From the NCBI RefSeq assembly GCF_016919165.1, contig NZ_JAFFPS010000023.1, forward strand, positions 1 to 64,000: a DNA stretch of 64,000 nt. The letters are read 5' to 3'. The DNA comes from Leptospira chreensis. GTDB taxonomy: Bacteria; Spirochaetota; Leptospiria; Leptospirales; Leptospiraceae. The translations under genes and the position numbers were made by a program. The notes beneath the pieces were generated by a model. It was not told where the DNA came from, searched no databases, and saw only the letters and a program-made list of their open reading frames with translations. Positions 7,825-16,245 of the stretch are shown piece after piece (position 1 is the stretch's first letter; each line of letters begins with the position of its first letter).

Positions 7825-8250
7825 ATGATTCCCGTTCTGTTAGGTTCTATGATTTTCACAATGTTTCTCGTTGTATTTTTAATCCTATTTTTTGCGAGTT
7901 GGATCATTTGTTTTTTTCCACAGAAAATCATTTGTCTTCCCCATGGAAAGTTGGGTCGTATTCACATTTTGTATACGGAAGGAGCTAGTTTTCTTTGTTT
8001 TTGTTTTTTACGTTCTTCTTGTGTAGAATATGAAAATAACAAATACTGGCAAGGAATCGCCATACACGAGTTTGTTCATCAACGCCAACAACGATTATTT
8101 TCTCCATTTGTTTTTGGAGTTCTTTATTTTGGGGAATGGATTTTTCGAAAATTGTATTATAAACAAAGTTGGGATGAAGCTTATCGAAATCTTCGTTGGG
8201 AAAAAGAAGCAGAAGTGGCTCGCCTTGAGTTTGAAGGTAATATTTCTTAA
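7825..8250 (+). CDS. Small membrane protein with a zincin-type HExxH motif
   Basis: This 141-residue protein has one long membrane segment near residues 4-32 (FLVVFLILFFASWIICFF) and a second, weaker one near 92-104. Between them HEFVHQRQQR (81-90) carries HExxH, and a conserved-looking WEKEAE at 125-130 could supply a third glutamate ligand, as in gluzincin peptidases. The layout resembles reduced M48/M56-like membrane peptidases, but the protein is far shorter than either. The active site would lie next to the membrane. It starts 16 bp after the previous gene, and there is no evidence of a functional link. Confidence 0.55.
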   Translation: MIPVLLGSMIFTMFLVVFLILFFASWIICFFPQKIICLPHGKLGRIHILYTEGASFLCFCFLRSSCVEYENNKYWQGIAIHEFVHQRQQRLFSPFVFGVLYFGEWIFRKLYYKQSWDEAYRNLRWEKEAEVARLEFEGNIS

Positions 8251-8279
8251 ATCGGTTTTGAAATCATACGGAGTATTTT

Positions 8280-9758
8280 GTGAAGAATAAAGAAGAAAAA
8301 ATCGATTGGAATGCAGTGATAGATTCTCTAGCCGATAGAAACGAAGCCTTTGTGGAAGATAAATTTGTCAAACCTTGGTTAAAAACTTTTTTTGGGTATG
8401 ATGAGGATGCAATGACTCGTCAGGATTCACCCAAAGGTACAAGAAAACGAACCGATATACTTGCCTTAGGTGACAATCAAAAATTCAGTATGATTGTTGA
8501 AGTAAAACATCATGGAACCAAAGATTTTCCTGAATTCAATCCGGAAACCGGAATTGTTTCTGATTTTGAACAACTCACGGAATATTTACGTACCTTTTAT
8601 GATAATGTAAATAAAAGTTATATTCCCATTGGTATTTTTACGGATGGAGAACGGATCTTGGTGGTTCGGAATTATTATGGAATGGTTTTTCCAATCATCT
8701 ATATCAAAAACTTAAAGAGCGGGAAAGGTGTCGTTTATTGGTCTAATGAGATCGTAAAAACAATTAAAAAGAAACTAAACGAACCAGTGATTCTCACCAC
8801 TTATAACAATAAGGGTGGTGTTGGTAAAACTACTGTGAGTTATATACTCGCTAATTATTTATCTAAAGTAAAAAAGAAATCGGTACTCGCTCTTGATTTT
8901 GATCCATTACAATCTGATTTTTCACGCCTCTTTCATCTGGATTCTGGGGAATTTTATGATGTGATCGATTGGTTGGAAGGAACGGTCGATAAAAAAGATA
9001 AAAAGAAAGCAATGAGTATGCGGGATGGAAATCTTGTATTGGCTTTAGCAAAAGCAAATGAAAGTTCCAATGAGGCGATGAAAAAGGGAAACCTCAATAA
9101 ATATTCGAGTCTTTCTGGTAGTATCACAAAAATTAATAGTTCTGCAAAAACAATTTCCAAGTTAATGAAACAAGGAATTACCATTCCACAACCTGGATCC
9201 ACGACTCCATTACACCGCAAGTTTGATATTGTGATCATTGATAGTCCGCCGGGATGGTGGTATTATTCTATGCTTGCGATTTCTTTAAGTGATGTAATCA
9301 TTCCACCAATCAATTTTAATAATGGTTCTTCTGTCATCAATTTAGTCCGATTCACAAACCAATATTTCCCTGAGTTGTTCAAACATTTGAATCCAACGAC
9401 TAAGGAAGAAAAAATAAATTTTCTGAATTTACGTTCTCCCATTTTTTCTCATATGGTGATTAATTTTTTTGATAAAAATGATAAGGAAGTAAAGGAGAAG
9501 GACTTAGATCAAGTCGTGGCAAAGTATCTTGAAAAAGAAATTAAAGATTCGTTTATTAGAAACTCATTGTTTCGAAATGAAAGAGCCGATGGAATTAGTG
9601 GTCGTACTTTCGATGCGATTCGTTTGCCTTTGAATCGTTCGATCAATCAGTTATCCTCATTGGCTCTGGAAGATAAAGATCGCAAAAGGGTGGAGAACGA
9701 AGTTCATAAACTAGGAGAGATCATTGTTTCTGATTTATTTCCGTTTATGAGAGGTTAG
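8280..9758 (+). CDS. Fusion of a restriction-type (HsdR_N-like) nuclease domain and a ParA/MinD ATPase
   Basis: This 492-residue protein starts with GTG 7 bp after GGAG. Residues ~15-165 resemble the N-terminal nuclease domain of type I restriction subunits: KFVKPWLKTFFGY, then RTDILAL (Asp59) and MIVEVKHHG (Glu74, Lys76), a PD-(D/E)xK-like D...ExK core, then EQLTEYLRTFYD and IFTDGERILVV. Residues ~170-490 are a ParA-type ATPase, with deviant Walker A NNKGGVGKTT at 176-185, LALDFDPLQSD near 203-213 and IDSPPGWW near 320. No partner ParB is adjacent. A role in plasmid- or phage-related defence or DNA handling is inferred. Nuclease activity is unproven; the domain may only bind DNA. Confidence 0.75.
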   Translation: MKNKEEKIDWNAVIDSLADRNEAFVEDKFVKPWLKTFFGYDEDAMTRQDSPKGTRKRTDILALGDNQKFSMIVEVKHHGTKDFPEFNPETGIVSDFEQLTEYLRTFYDNVNKSYIPIGIFTDGERILVVRNYYGMVFPIIYIKNLKSGKGVVYWSNEIVKTIKKKLNEPVILTTYNNKGGVGKTTVSYILANYLSKVKKKSVLALDFDPLQSDFSRLFHLDSGEFYDVIDWLEGTVDKKDKKKAMSMRDGNLVLALAKANESSNEAMKKGNLNKYSSLSGSITKINSSAKTISKLMKQGITIPQPGSTTPLHRKFDIVIIDSPPGWWYYSMLAISLSDVIIPPINFNNGSSVINLVRFTNQYFPELFKHLNPTTKEEKINFLNLRSPIFSHMVINFFDKNDKEVKEKDLDQVVAKYLEKEIKDSFIRNSLFRNERADGISGRTFDAIRLPLNRSINQLSSLALEDKDRKRVENEVHKLGEIIVSDLFPFMRG

Positions 9759-9828
9759 AGGAACTGAATCATTTCGATTTTTTTCTATCATCTGCCCTCT
9801 GTTTGCCTCTTGGCACCTAACGATTCCA

Positions 9829-9857
9829 TTGACAATATTTCTGGATCCTTCCAATCT
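9829..9857 (+). promoter_or_regulatory. Sigma70-type promoter of the large lipoprotein gene
   Basis: A consensus -35 TTGACA (9829-9834) is followed by a 17-bp spacer and CAATCT (9852-9857). The ATG at 9906 follows about 40 bp later with an upstream AAAGG. Confidence 0.55.
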
Positions 9858-9905
9858 GTGCACAAAAGAGGAAAAAAAGCGTGAATTTGAAAAAAGGTTA
9901 TTGGA

Positions 9906-12900
9906 ATGAATCGAAAATTATCGCTCCTATTGTTGTTAGGTGTATTCTCTTTTAATTGTGTAGGATTCCTACTCCCGAACAAAGAACAAAAGGATTCTTC
10001 TTTTTTACAATCCTTCCTTGGATTATTTTGGGGAAACCCTAACCAAGTTCGGACAGTCTCCGCCGAAGTCGGCCCTGCGGGCGGTACTTTGCAAGCATCC
10101 GACGGTAGCTTCTCTTTCCAGATCCCTGCTGGAGCTTTGAGCGACACAAAAGTCATCACAATTTCCCGCGAAGTTTCGCCTAACGGATCGATTCCAGCGG
10201 AATTCGGTTCCGCCACTCCTGTTTTCAAATTTGAGCCCGAAGGCCTACATTTTTTCAAACCGGCTTCACTCACAGTTACTTATAACCAAGGTAATTCTGC
10301 GGAAGCGGGAATCGAAGAACGAAGCATCGGTATGTATTATATCAAAGATGATTCCACTTTGGAGAAAATGAAAAAGGTCTCGGTTGATTATTCGAGTAAC
10401 ACAATCCAGGTGGAAGTGGTTCACTTTTCTTTTGGTGCAGGACTCAATATCCAAATTTGGTTAGTATCTAGTGGGATCATGACCAACCCAACTTCTGTTT
10501 CGAATGTAGCCGATCGAGTGATTGATGAGTTAGCAAATTATGCTGATTACGGTTATGCGAGTGTGAGCGAATACTACCAGGCCAATGCGGGAGTACTTGG
10601 ACCTCTTCTCAATCAATTGGTAAGTATTTTAGGAACCGATCCAATCACAGCCGCTTTTCCCAATGCTGACTTTGACGGAGACGGAGCACCTAACTTTGAA
10701 GATCCGATGGTCCCTTCTCTCGGCCCAGTCATTACCGTAAGTTCGATTAGTTTTCCTTATATTAGTGTGAATAGTGGATCCAATAATTCCACTGACTTCA
10801 CTTGGCGCTCTTCCAGAACAGGAACCTATACAATTCGAAAAAATGCATCTGATTGTAATAGTGGAAGTATTGTTTTTTCTGGAAACGTAACTGCGAATGT
10901 GAATCAAACTTCCGCATCCATTTCTGCTTCTTCCATAAATTTGGGAACCAATGCCCTGCGGATTTGTGTGACCAGTGCAGGAGTGACAGGATTTGGAGTG
11001 GCAACAATCACTCGGGATGATACTGCGCCTGGTGTGACTGTATTGCCATCCGGTGGAAGTTATGGAACCATTCAGTCTGTGGCTTTGAATTGTTCTGACA
11101 CAGGAGGAGCAGGATGTGCCAATGTGATTTATACTTCGAATGGATCCACACCTTCCTTTGGTTCCAATTGTGCGATCACCAATGGAACATTATATTCTAG
11201 TTCTTTCGCAACACCTAACCAAACAACTACCACATATAAAATCAAAAGTTGTGATCATGCCGGAAATCAATCGATTGTATTGAGTGAAACTTATACGGTA
11301 GATACCATCATTCCGACCGTTACAATCAACAGTGTACTTCCTTCCACCTATCTAAAGTCAGGCCAAACGGCAACCATCAGTTGGAAATCTGATAAGGCTG
11401 GTAATTACGAAGTAAAATTGGGAAGCTCTTGTGCTACGGGAACAGTACTGACTGGAACTAATGTTTCTGGTGCCACGTCGGCCAATGTGAGTATCACTTC
11501 GGAAATTCCTGTTGCGTCGTTTGGATCTGAAGGAACCAAAACTGTTTTTGTTTGTGTTTCGAATATGGTAGGAACAAAAGGTGGGACATCGATTGGTTTG
11601 ACTGTGGATCTTTCGAACCCAACAATCTCTGCTTCTATAAATAGTGGAATTTATTCCACACCACAAACTCTTACGATTACATGTACGGACTTACATTCAG
11701 GCTGCCATGAAATTATTTATACAAATAATGGAACGTCCCCTTCCTTCGATGCCTCTGGTTCTATTGTAAATGGTCAGTTGTATACTGGTTCCATCATTAC
11801 ACCGAATAACCTAGTATTAGAGTATCGATTTCTTGCAAGAGATCATGCGGGCAATGTATCGAGTGAACTGATTCGTAACTATACGATTGGTCAATTGATT
11901 CCTAAGTTTACATCGTTTGAGATTCCTGAATATGGTGCTAAAGGTGTGATTGATGAAGTAAACAAAACGATTCATATAGCAGTGTATAAAGCCATTGCAC
12001 CCGACTCTACTGCTACATTTACTACAGAAAACGCCGTATCTATAATTCATCCAGGCCATTCGCCGATACCTTTTGTTAGTGGTGATCCAATCCATTTGGG
12101 ACAAAATGAAAATGAATTAGTTAAGGAGTTAATTTTAACAAGTCCTACGGGAACTACCGTAAATTATAAAATTTATACCTTCCCGATTACTGTTGGTCGG
12201 TATGAATATATTTTAGGATCGTCACCCACTTCGGAGTTATATATAAAAGCTTTATTCAGTAGCAATCCTCAGGTGAATATTGTTACTTCCCAAGGATCTG
12301 CTCCAACAACTTGTGCTCGGCTTGACCAATATACATTGAATTGCACTTTTACTCCGATTAGTAGTTCGAATGGATATTTTATGGATGTGGTAGTCACAAA
12401 TGATGCTCCATACCATAACTTCACTTTGGTGAAAGCTGCAAAGATGACAGTTACAAAAAATGGAGCTGGCGAAGCCAATGGAGAGATCCCATATTGTCTC
12501 ATCCAACATCCGCTTTCCATCACTCAGCCAGTACCAGGTGAAACCGAGATGATCTATGCAAGGGTGTATTATCCAGGATTAACCAGTCGGACAGTCGAGA
12601 ATCCTGCTGTCACAGGCCAAATAGGAATTGGACCAATCGGAACGGACCCTCGAACGAGTTTGCAATGGACTTATTCTTCCGCTCAATATAATATTTCGGA
12701 ATTCAATGATAATCCGAATAATGCTGAGTATATGGCGAAAGTGAGGACTTATCGGGGAACAGCATCCTATTCCTATGTAGCACGCTTTTCGGTCAATGGA
12801 GGATTGAATTACACCTATTGTGATACTGATGGGAGTGGATCTGATTTTTTACTTAGCGGCGATTCCTATCCAAATTTGGAATATTCTGTAAATAAATTGG

Positions 12901-12938
12901 GTGTGATCAACGTAACTAATCCAAATCCTCCATTCTAA
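9906..12938 (+). CDS. Large surface lipoprotein with ZU5-like and chitobiase-C-terminal-like repeats
   Basis: This 1010-residue protein begins with a lipoprotein signal (LSLLLLLGVFSFNC, Cys18). A ZU5-like module spans about 50-135 (VGPAGGTLQASDG; FQIPAGAL). An acidic DFDGDGAPNFEDP loop near 260 resembles a calcium-binding thrombospondin-3/EF-type loop. Two modules of the CHB_HEX_C type follow (IYTSNGSTPSFGS near 410; IYTNNGTSPSFDA near 605), each ending DHAGN(Q/V)S. These alternate with Ig-like beta modules (TYTIRKNASDCNSG; NYEVKLGSSCATG) that carry paired cysteines. It is probably exposed at the outer membrane; adhesion or matrix binding is a guess. It has its own promoter. Confidence 0.7.
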   Translation: MNRKLSLLLLLGVFSFNCVGFLLPNKEQKDSSFLQSFLGLFWGNPNQVRTVSAEVGPAGGTLQASDGSFSFQIPAGALSDTKVITISREVSPNGSIPAEFGSATPVFKFEPEGLHFFKPASLTVTYNQGNSAEAGIEERSIGMYYIKDDSTLEKMKKVSVDYSSNTIQVEVVHFSFGAGLNIQIWLVSSGIMTNPTSVSNVADRVIDELANYADYGYASVSEYYQANAGVLGPLLNQLVSILGTDPITAAFPNADFDGDGAPNFEDPMVPSLGPVITVSSISFPYISVNSGSNNSTDFTWRSSRTGTYTIRKNASDCNSGSIVFSGNVTANVNQTSASISASSINLGTNALRICVTSAGVTGFGVATITRDDTAPGVTVLPSGGSYGTIQSVALNCSDTGGAGCANVIYTSNGSTPSFGSNCAITNGTLYSSSFATPNQTTTTYKIKSCDHAGNQSIVLSETYTVDTIIPTVTINSVLPSTYLKSGQTATISWKSDKAGNYEVKLGSSCATGTVLTGTNVSGATSANVSITSEIPVASFGSEGTKTVFVCVSNMVGTKGGTSIGLTVDLSNPTISASINSGIYSTPQTLTITCTDLHSGCHEIIYTNNGTSPSFDASGSIVNGQLYTGSIITPNNLVLEYRFLARDHAGNVSSELIRNYTIGQLIPKFTSFEIPEYGAKGVIDEVNKTIHIAVYKAIAPDSTATFTTENAVSIIHPGHSPIPFVSGDPIHLGQNENELVKELILTSPTGTTVNYKIYTFPITVGRYEYILGSSPTSELYIKALFSSNPQVNIVTSQGSAPTTCARLDQYTLNCTFTPISSSNGYFMDVVVTNDAPYHNFTLVKAAKMTVTKNGAGEANGEIPYCLIQHPLSITQPVPGETEMIYARVYYPGLTSRTVENPAVTGQIGIGPIGTDPRTSLQWTYSSAQYNISEFNDNPNNAEYMAKVRTYRGTASYSYVARFSVNGGLNYTYCDTDGSGSDFLLSGDSYPNLEYSVNKLGVINVTNPNPPF

Positions 12939-13003
12939 ATTAATGATTTTAATAGAATCTTAAATCTAGAAAAGAATCCCAAATCCTGCGATAAAGATAC
13001 ACA

Positions 13004-13032
13004 GGGTTTGGTCTCTTGCCATCATTAGATGG
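13004..13032. repeat. 29-bp intergenic repeat, copy B
   Basis: It begins GGGTTTGGTC, ends in CCATC-ATTA-GATGG, and matches 2437-2465 at 25 of 29 positions. The 12-mer AAATCCTGCGAT just upstream (12981-12992) is found again at 39261-39272, so parts of a larger dispersed repeat family are mixed here. It sits between convergent genes and may help end transcription. Confidence 0.5.
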
Positions 13033-13037
13033 CTTGA

Positions 13038-13595
13038 TTAAACCAAAGGGGGCCACACACTGCTTTGACTCGGATCATTTGGCATATAGACTACCCAAAG
13101 TTTGTCACCTAGTTTCTTGGTTAGGTGGACTGAGTCGTAAATATTGCCAACATTACCGACGTGTTTTTTTCCTTTTGATTCAAAAACAAATTCTACGACT
13201 GTGGGAGACCGACCATTCAGTGATTGAGAGTAGTCTTTTCGAATATCTGTGATTTCACCAACGGTAGACTCGCCATTTTCTAAAGGTAGTAGTTCCTCAT
13301 TGGCTGTTTTGATGCCCTTTCTCCAACAGAAGATTCCGATGATGGGGAATAGAATCGTCCAGAAAAATGGGATCGTAAATATGATACCAATCAGAGTCAT
13401 TACGTTGCCAGTGTATTTGATCCTTCGTTTGAATTTTGGTGGAAGAATTCTAGGTGCGTTGGGAGGTTTAGAACCTAATTCATCTGTGTTGTATTCGTAT
13501 TCGAGGGTGCCACCACAGTTGGTGCAGTTGGTTAATTTTGTACCAGGAAATTGAGATTTGCACCAAGGGCACTGAACAATGAATTCTATTGGCAT
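13038..13595 (-). CDS. Membrane protein with zinc ribbon and DUF3592-like domain
   Basis: In this 185-residue protein an N-terminal zinc ribbon uses CPWC (residues 9-12) and CTNC (24-27) in the pattern CxxC...CxxC. A membrane segment follows near 65-92 (VMTLIGIIFTIPFFWTILFP; IIGIFCWRKG). The C-terminal part (STVGEITDIRKDYSQ; VEFVFESKGKKHVGNVG; VVYMPNDPSQSSVWP) has the form of DUF3592 domains, small beta-rich sensor or adaptor modules. Function is unknown. It is convergent with the large lipoprotein gene. Confidence 0.65.
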   Translation of the reverse strand: MPIEFIVQCPWCKSQFPGTKLTNCTNCGGTLEYEYNTDELGSKPPNAPRILPPKFKRRIKYTGNVMTLIGIIFTIPFFWTILFPIIGIFCWRKGIKTANEELLPLENGESTVGEITDIRKDYSQSLNGRSPTVVEFVFESKGKKHVGNVGNIYDSVHLTKKLGDKLWVVYMPNDPSQSSVWPPLV

Positions 13596-13859
13596 GGTCG
13601 TTCCACTAGTTATTGTTATTCATTGCAATCATCATTGTCAAGATTACTTTTTCAATTCAATTGTTTGTAATTAGTTACAATTGCGATTTGTGATTTTAGA
13701 ATTGGTTTTACAAACCATATAACATAAATTTGGTTATGAACAGTGGTCTTATCTCGAAAGTTTGAAATTTCAATCAGTTCAATTTATAGTTTGTCTGAGA
13801 TAATAAAAGCATTACCAACACAAGTTGAGTAATTACATTTCTGCGTATTGATTTCTTGG

Positions 13860-13887
13860 TTGATCCGAAAGTGAATCAGGATAGAAT
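13860..13887 (+). promoter_or_regulatory. Promoter with start point predicted at the DUF1554 gene's ATG
   Basis: TTGATC (13860-13865), a 16-bp spacer and TAGAAT (13882-13887) form a good sigma70-type promoter. The predicted start, about 7 bp on, falls at the ATG (13894). The transcript may be leaderless, unless an upstream promoter uses the AGGA at 13879-13882. Confidence 0.45.
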
Positions 13888-13893
13888 GTAAGG

Positions 13894-14559
13894 ATGCACT
13901 TCCGGCTTCTTCTCATATTTGCCATCTTCTTGCATTGCAATGAACCAAGACTTAACAACCAAAGTGAGTTTGGGACTGATTCTTATTTGGAGAATCAGTC
14001 AATCTTATGTCTTACTGGCCAGATTTCTGCATGTAAAGCGGTGACTCCGATTTGCACTACATGTAAGTTTTTTTCTACAAGCACAACATACAATGGTGCT
14101 AGAGGGGGAATTGCTGGAGCCGATGCCATTTGTATGAATGATCCCAAAAAACCAACGGAACCAGCGAGAGCGGTTTATAAGGCATTCCTAGTAGATGATG
14201 CAAACCGGATTGCTTGTACGACAAATAATTGCTCCGGTGGGGTATCCGAACATGTGGATTGGATTTTAAAGTCAGATACAACTTACGTGAGAGCGGCTGA
14301 TAACGTTACCATTGCTACCACCAATAGTGTTGGAATTTTTAGCGGACAAACTAATGATGCTGAGCTGGTACAAGTCTCCACGATCTTGACTGGACTTGCA
14401 ACGGGAGGTTGGACCACTAGAACGAGTAATCACTGCAGTCGCTGGACTGATGGAATAGGTTCTGGTAATGCTGGCATCGCAAACAATAGTTTTGGTTTGA
14501 ATAGTTCCACTCTTGGTAACTGCAGTGCCTCAACTGTTATCTATTGTGTGGAACAGTAG
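13894..14559 (+). CDS. DUF1554 lipoprotein
   Basis: This 221-residue protein has a lipoprotein signal ending IFAIFLHC (Cys15). After a short linker comes the DUF1554 domain: CKFFSTSTTYNG, GGIAGADAICM near 70-85, YKAFLVDDANRIAC, VDWILKSDTTYVRA, and NHCSRWTDG...GNAGIANNSFG near the end, with many paired cysteines and the final YCVEQ. The domain is related to collectin/C-type-lectin-like folds and is frequent in Leptospira surface lipoproteins. The ligand is unknown. Confidence 0.82.
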   Translation: MHFRLLLIFAIFLHCNEPRLNNQSEFGTDSYLENQSILCLTGQISACKAVTPICTTCKFFSTSTTYNGARGGIAGADAICMNDPKKPTEPARAVYKAFLVDDANRIACTTNNCSGGVSEHVDWILKSDTTYVRAADNVTIATTNSVGIFSGQTNDAELVQVSTILTGLATGGWTTRTSNHCSRWTDGIGSGNAGIANNSFGLNSSTLGNCSASTVIYCVEQ

Positions 14560-14745
14560 TGGGATTTAAAATTTGTTATCTGTTTCCATTGTTTGTCCTT
14601 TATCCTTGGATAGAGTCGAGGTAAAACATGAGGATAAGTTATTTCTAAAATATGGATTTTTTAAAGTGAATAAAAGTTTTATCTAATGATATGAAGTTAG
14701 TAAATCACACTTGCCAGTTTCATTCGGTTTTCTTAGTTTTACCTC

Positions 14746-15123
14746 ATGTCCTCGTCACCGAAACAATCTCTCTTCCATTGGTTTTTAGGTTTTTATTTTC
14801 GCCTGCTCTGCATTCTCGCCGTTGATTTAGTTGTCACATTGATCAACGGAAAGGTATTGGGTTTAGCGAGTATTTACGATAAACCTATTGCAACTTTGAT
14901 TGGTATGGGTGTTGTTCTATTGCTATTTTTCTTTTTGTTCTCTATTATTGATAGGTTAACAAAGTTTGTTCTGAAAATGACCTTGGAAATGGGAAATCTT
15001 TTGGTCTTTCGTAAAACAGCTGTCTTACTTATATTATGCGGAATATCATATGGAATCTATATGCTTTATTTTCACACTTGGTTCGGTGTTTGGCCTACGA
15101 TTAAAATTGAATCTTTTCTATGA
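14746..15123 (+). CDS. Small integral membrane protein, function unknown
   Basis: The protein has 125 residues with about three hydrophobic segments: FYFRLLCILAVDLVVTLING near 15-35, TLIGMGVVLLLFFFLFSII near 50-68, and AVLLILCGISYGIYMLYF near 92-109. No catalytic motif is visible. The start has no strong ribosome-binding site. I do not recognise the family. Confidence 0.55.
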   Translation: MSSSPKQSLFHWFLGFYFRLLCILAVDLVVTLINGKVLGLASIYDKPIATLIGMGVVLLLFFFLFSIIDRLTKFVLKMTLEMGNLLVFRKTAVLLILCGISYGIYMLYFHTWFGVWPTIKIESFL

Positions 15124-15151
15124 AAAAAACATTAATGAAGCAATTACTTTA

Positions 15152-15529
15152 TCAATGATTTTGATCTAATAAAATTTCTTTATATGTATTAGTTATCTCC
15201 CAATCACCTTTTCCATCTGGTTTCATCATAAACGCCTCACCACCTTTTGTCCACCAAACCAAAGTTTTGTCATCAGTATAACGAACTCCTGAGGCTGCGA
15301 ATCCTTGTTTCAAAATGATAGGTTGGCGATTCGGAATTTTTAGGGTCACTGAGAATGTATCTTTCCCATCTGATGGATTGTGATACACGGCCGTAACTTT
15401 TTGATCATTGTTATCTTGATAGATTACTTTAATTTCTTCGTAAGCAGGTGAACAAAGGAAAGAGAATACGCAAATAATAGCTATTACCGCAATACTATAA
15501 ATGAATTTCGAGTGGTAAGATGTTTTCAA
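15152..15529 (-). CDS. MliC-like lysozyme-inhibitor family lipoprotein
   Basis: This 125-residue protein has a signal peptide ending VFSFLC (Cys26), a plausible lipobox. The mature part matches the MliC/PliC beta-barrel layout: KVTAVYHNP, FSVTLKIPNRQPIILKQG, then ASGVRYTDDKTLVWWTKGG and a final EAFM. The SGxRY...WxKG region carries the family's lysozyme-contacting loop. It would protect peptidoglycan from c-type lysozyme. The family's usual disulfide cysteines are not obvious here, so the assignment rests on the C-terminal pattern. Confidence 0.65.
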   Translation of the reverse strand: MKTSYHSKFIYSIAVIAIICVFSFLCSPAYEEIKVIYQDNNDQKVTAVYHNPSDGKDTFSVTLKIPNRQPIILKQGFAASGVRYTDDKTLVWWTKGGEAFMMKPDGKGDWEITNTYKEILLDQNH

Positions 15530-15799
15530 TGTGATTTACCCAATTCTATCGTATCAAATGACGAAACTCAAATAGGAAAAAGAAATTCCAAACGGTTTCT
15601 TGCTCTCGTAGTCGTTTAACACCCGTTGCAAATTGTTTGCTAAATGAAATCTAGAACTTGAATACAGAAAAAAATTCTACTAAACTTTAGCTAATAACCC
15701 GGTGGAGGCGTTTGTTGTGCACAACGTCCAGGGATGGACGTGGGCGGGAGCTCTGGCTACGGAGGGCCAGGCGAACGCTGCACAATGAGCGCCGAAACG
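15530..15799. other. Intergenic DNA between the MliC-like gene and the 3' end of tmRNA
   Basis: The half next to tmRNA (about 15700-15795) is much more GC-rich than its surroundings. It holds dyads such as ACGTCC-AGGGAT-GGACGT, CTGGC...GCCAG and TTGTGCACAA. It may be the tmRNA 3' trailer and terminator region or a dispersed repeat. No coding frame is supported. Confidence 0.4.
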
Positions 15800-16148
15800 T
15801 GGAGACGCCGGGAGTCGAACCCGGGTCCTATCGTCCTCAAATGCAGCTTCTACACGTTTAGTTTGCAAATAAATTTCGGAAAGACTTACCCTACAAACGG
15901 GGGACTAATTCCTATCCTACTTAGAGTTCAATTCGGCCCGAAGCGGGCGACAGTTCCGAAAGGTCCTTAGAGAGGTGTCGGTTTCTTGGCCACCTAAGGA
16001 AACAGCCATGGAAACCGTAGAGCTTAAAACTAAGCTGCTAGAGCAAATTCGTTATTTGCAGTTATTGTTTTGAAGGTTTTTAAGAGGACCCTCACCCCTA
16101 CGTGCCACTGAATCCAAGCCAACAACAGTCGAAACCAATGTCGTCCCC
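15800..16148 (-). ncRNA. ssrA: tmRNA
   Basis: Read on the minus strand the RNA begins GGGGACGACATTGGTTTCGA and ends GGGTTCGACTCCCGGCGTCTCCA. The 5' GGGGACG pairs with the 3' CGTCTCC (one G-U) to form the acceptor stem of the tRNA-like domain, and the TTCGACTCCC arm is the T-loop. The CCA end is not encoded. Length is about 349 nt, normal for tmRNA. With SmpB it would rescue stalled ribosomes and tag the nascent chains for proteolysis. Confidence 0.95.
16030..16059 (-). other. tmRNA proteolysis-tag reading frame
   Basis: On the minus strand GCA AAT AAC GAA TTT GCT CTA GCA GCT TAG encodes ANNEFALAA and a stop. The end ALAA is the usual ClpXP/ClpAP degron of bacterial tags. The resume codon is the GCA, just after AATAACT. 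Confidence 0.92.
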
Positions 16149-16167
16149 ATTTCTTACTACTTAGACG

Positions 16168-16173
16168 AGTATA
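16168..16173 (-). promoter_or_regulatory. -10 box of the tmRNA promoter
   Basis: Read on the minus strand this is TATACT, 19 bp before the mature tmRNA 5' end, so the primary transcript would be trimmed at its 5' end by RNase P. A possible -35 TTGCTT lies at 16194-16199, with a longish 20-bp spacer. Confidence 0.45.
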
Positions 16174-16245
16174 TCGGAAGAGTTAGGAAGGAAAAGCAAA
16201 AAAGGTTGAATTGGAGTTTTGGTCTGATGGAATGAAAGAATTCCT

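Noticed and set aside
9788..10273. 161-residue minus-strand frame over the large lipoprotein's start
   Set aside because: The plus-strand gene has a promoter, lipoprotein signal and domain pattern; the antisense frame has none.
15680..15868. Small minus-strand protein-coding frame
   Set aside because: It lies over the 3' end of tmRNA and its trailer; the RNA gene explains the sequence.
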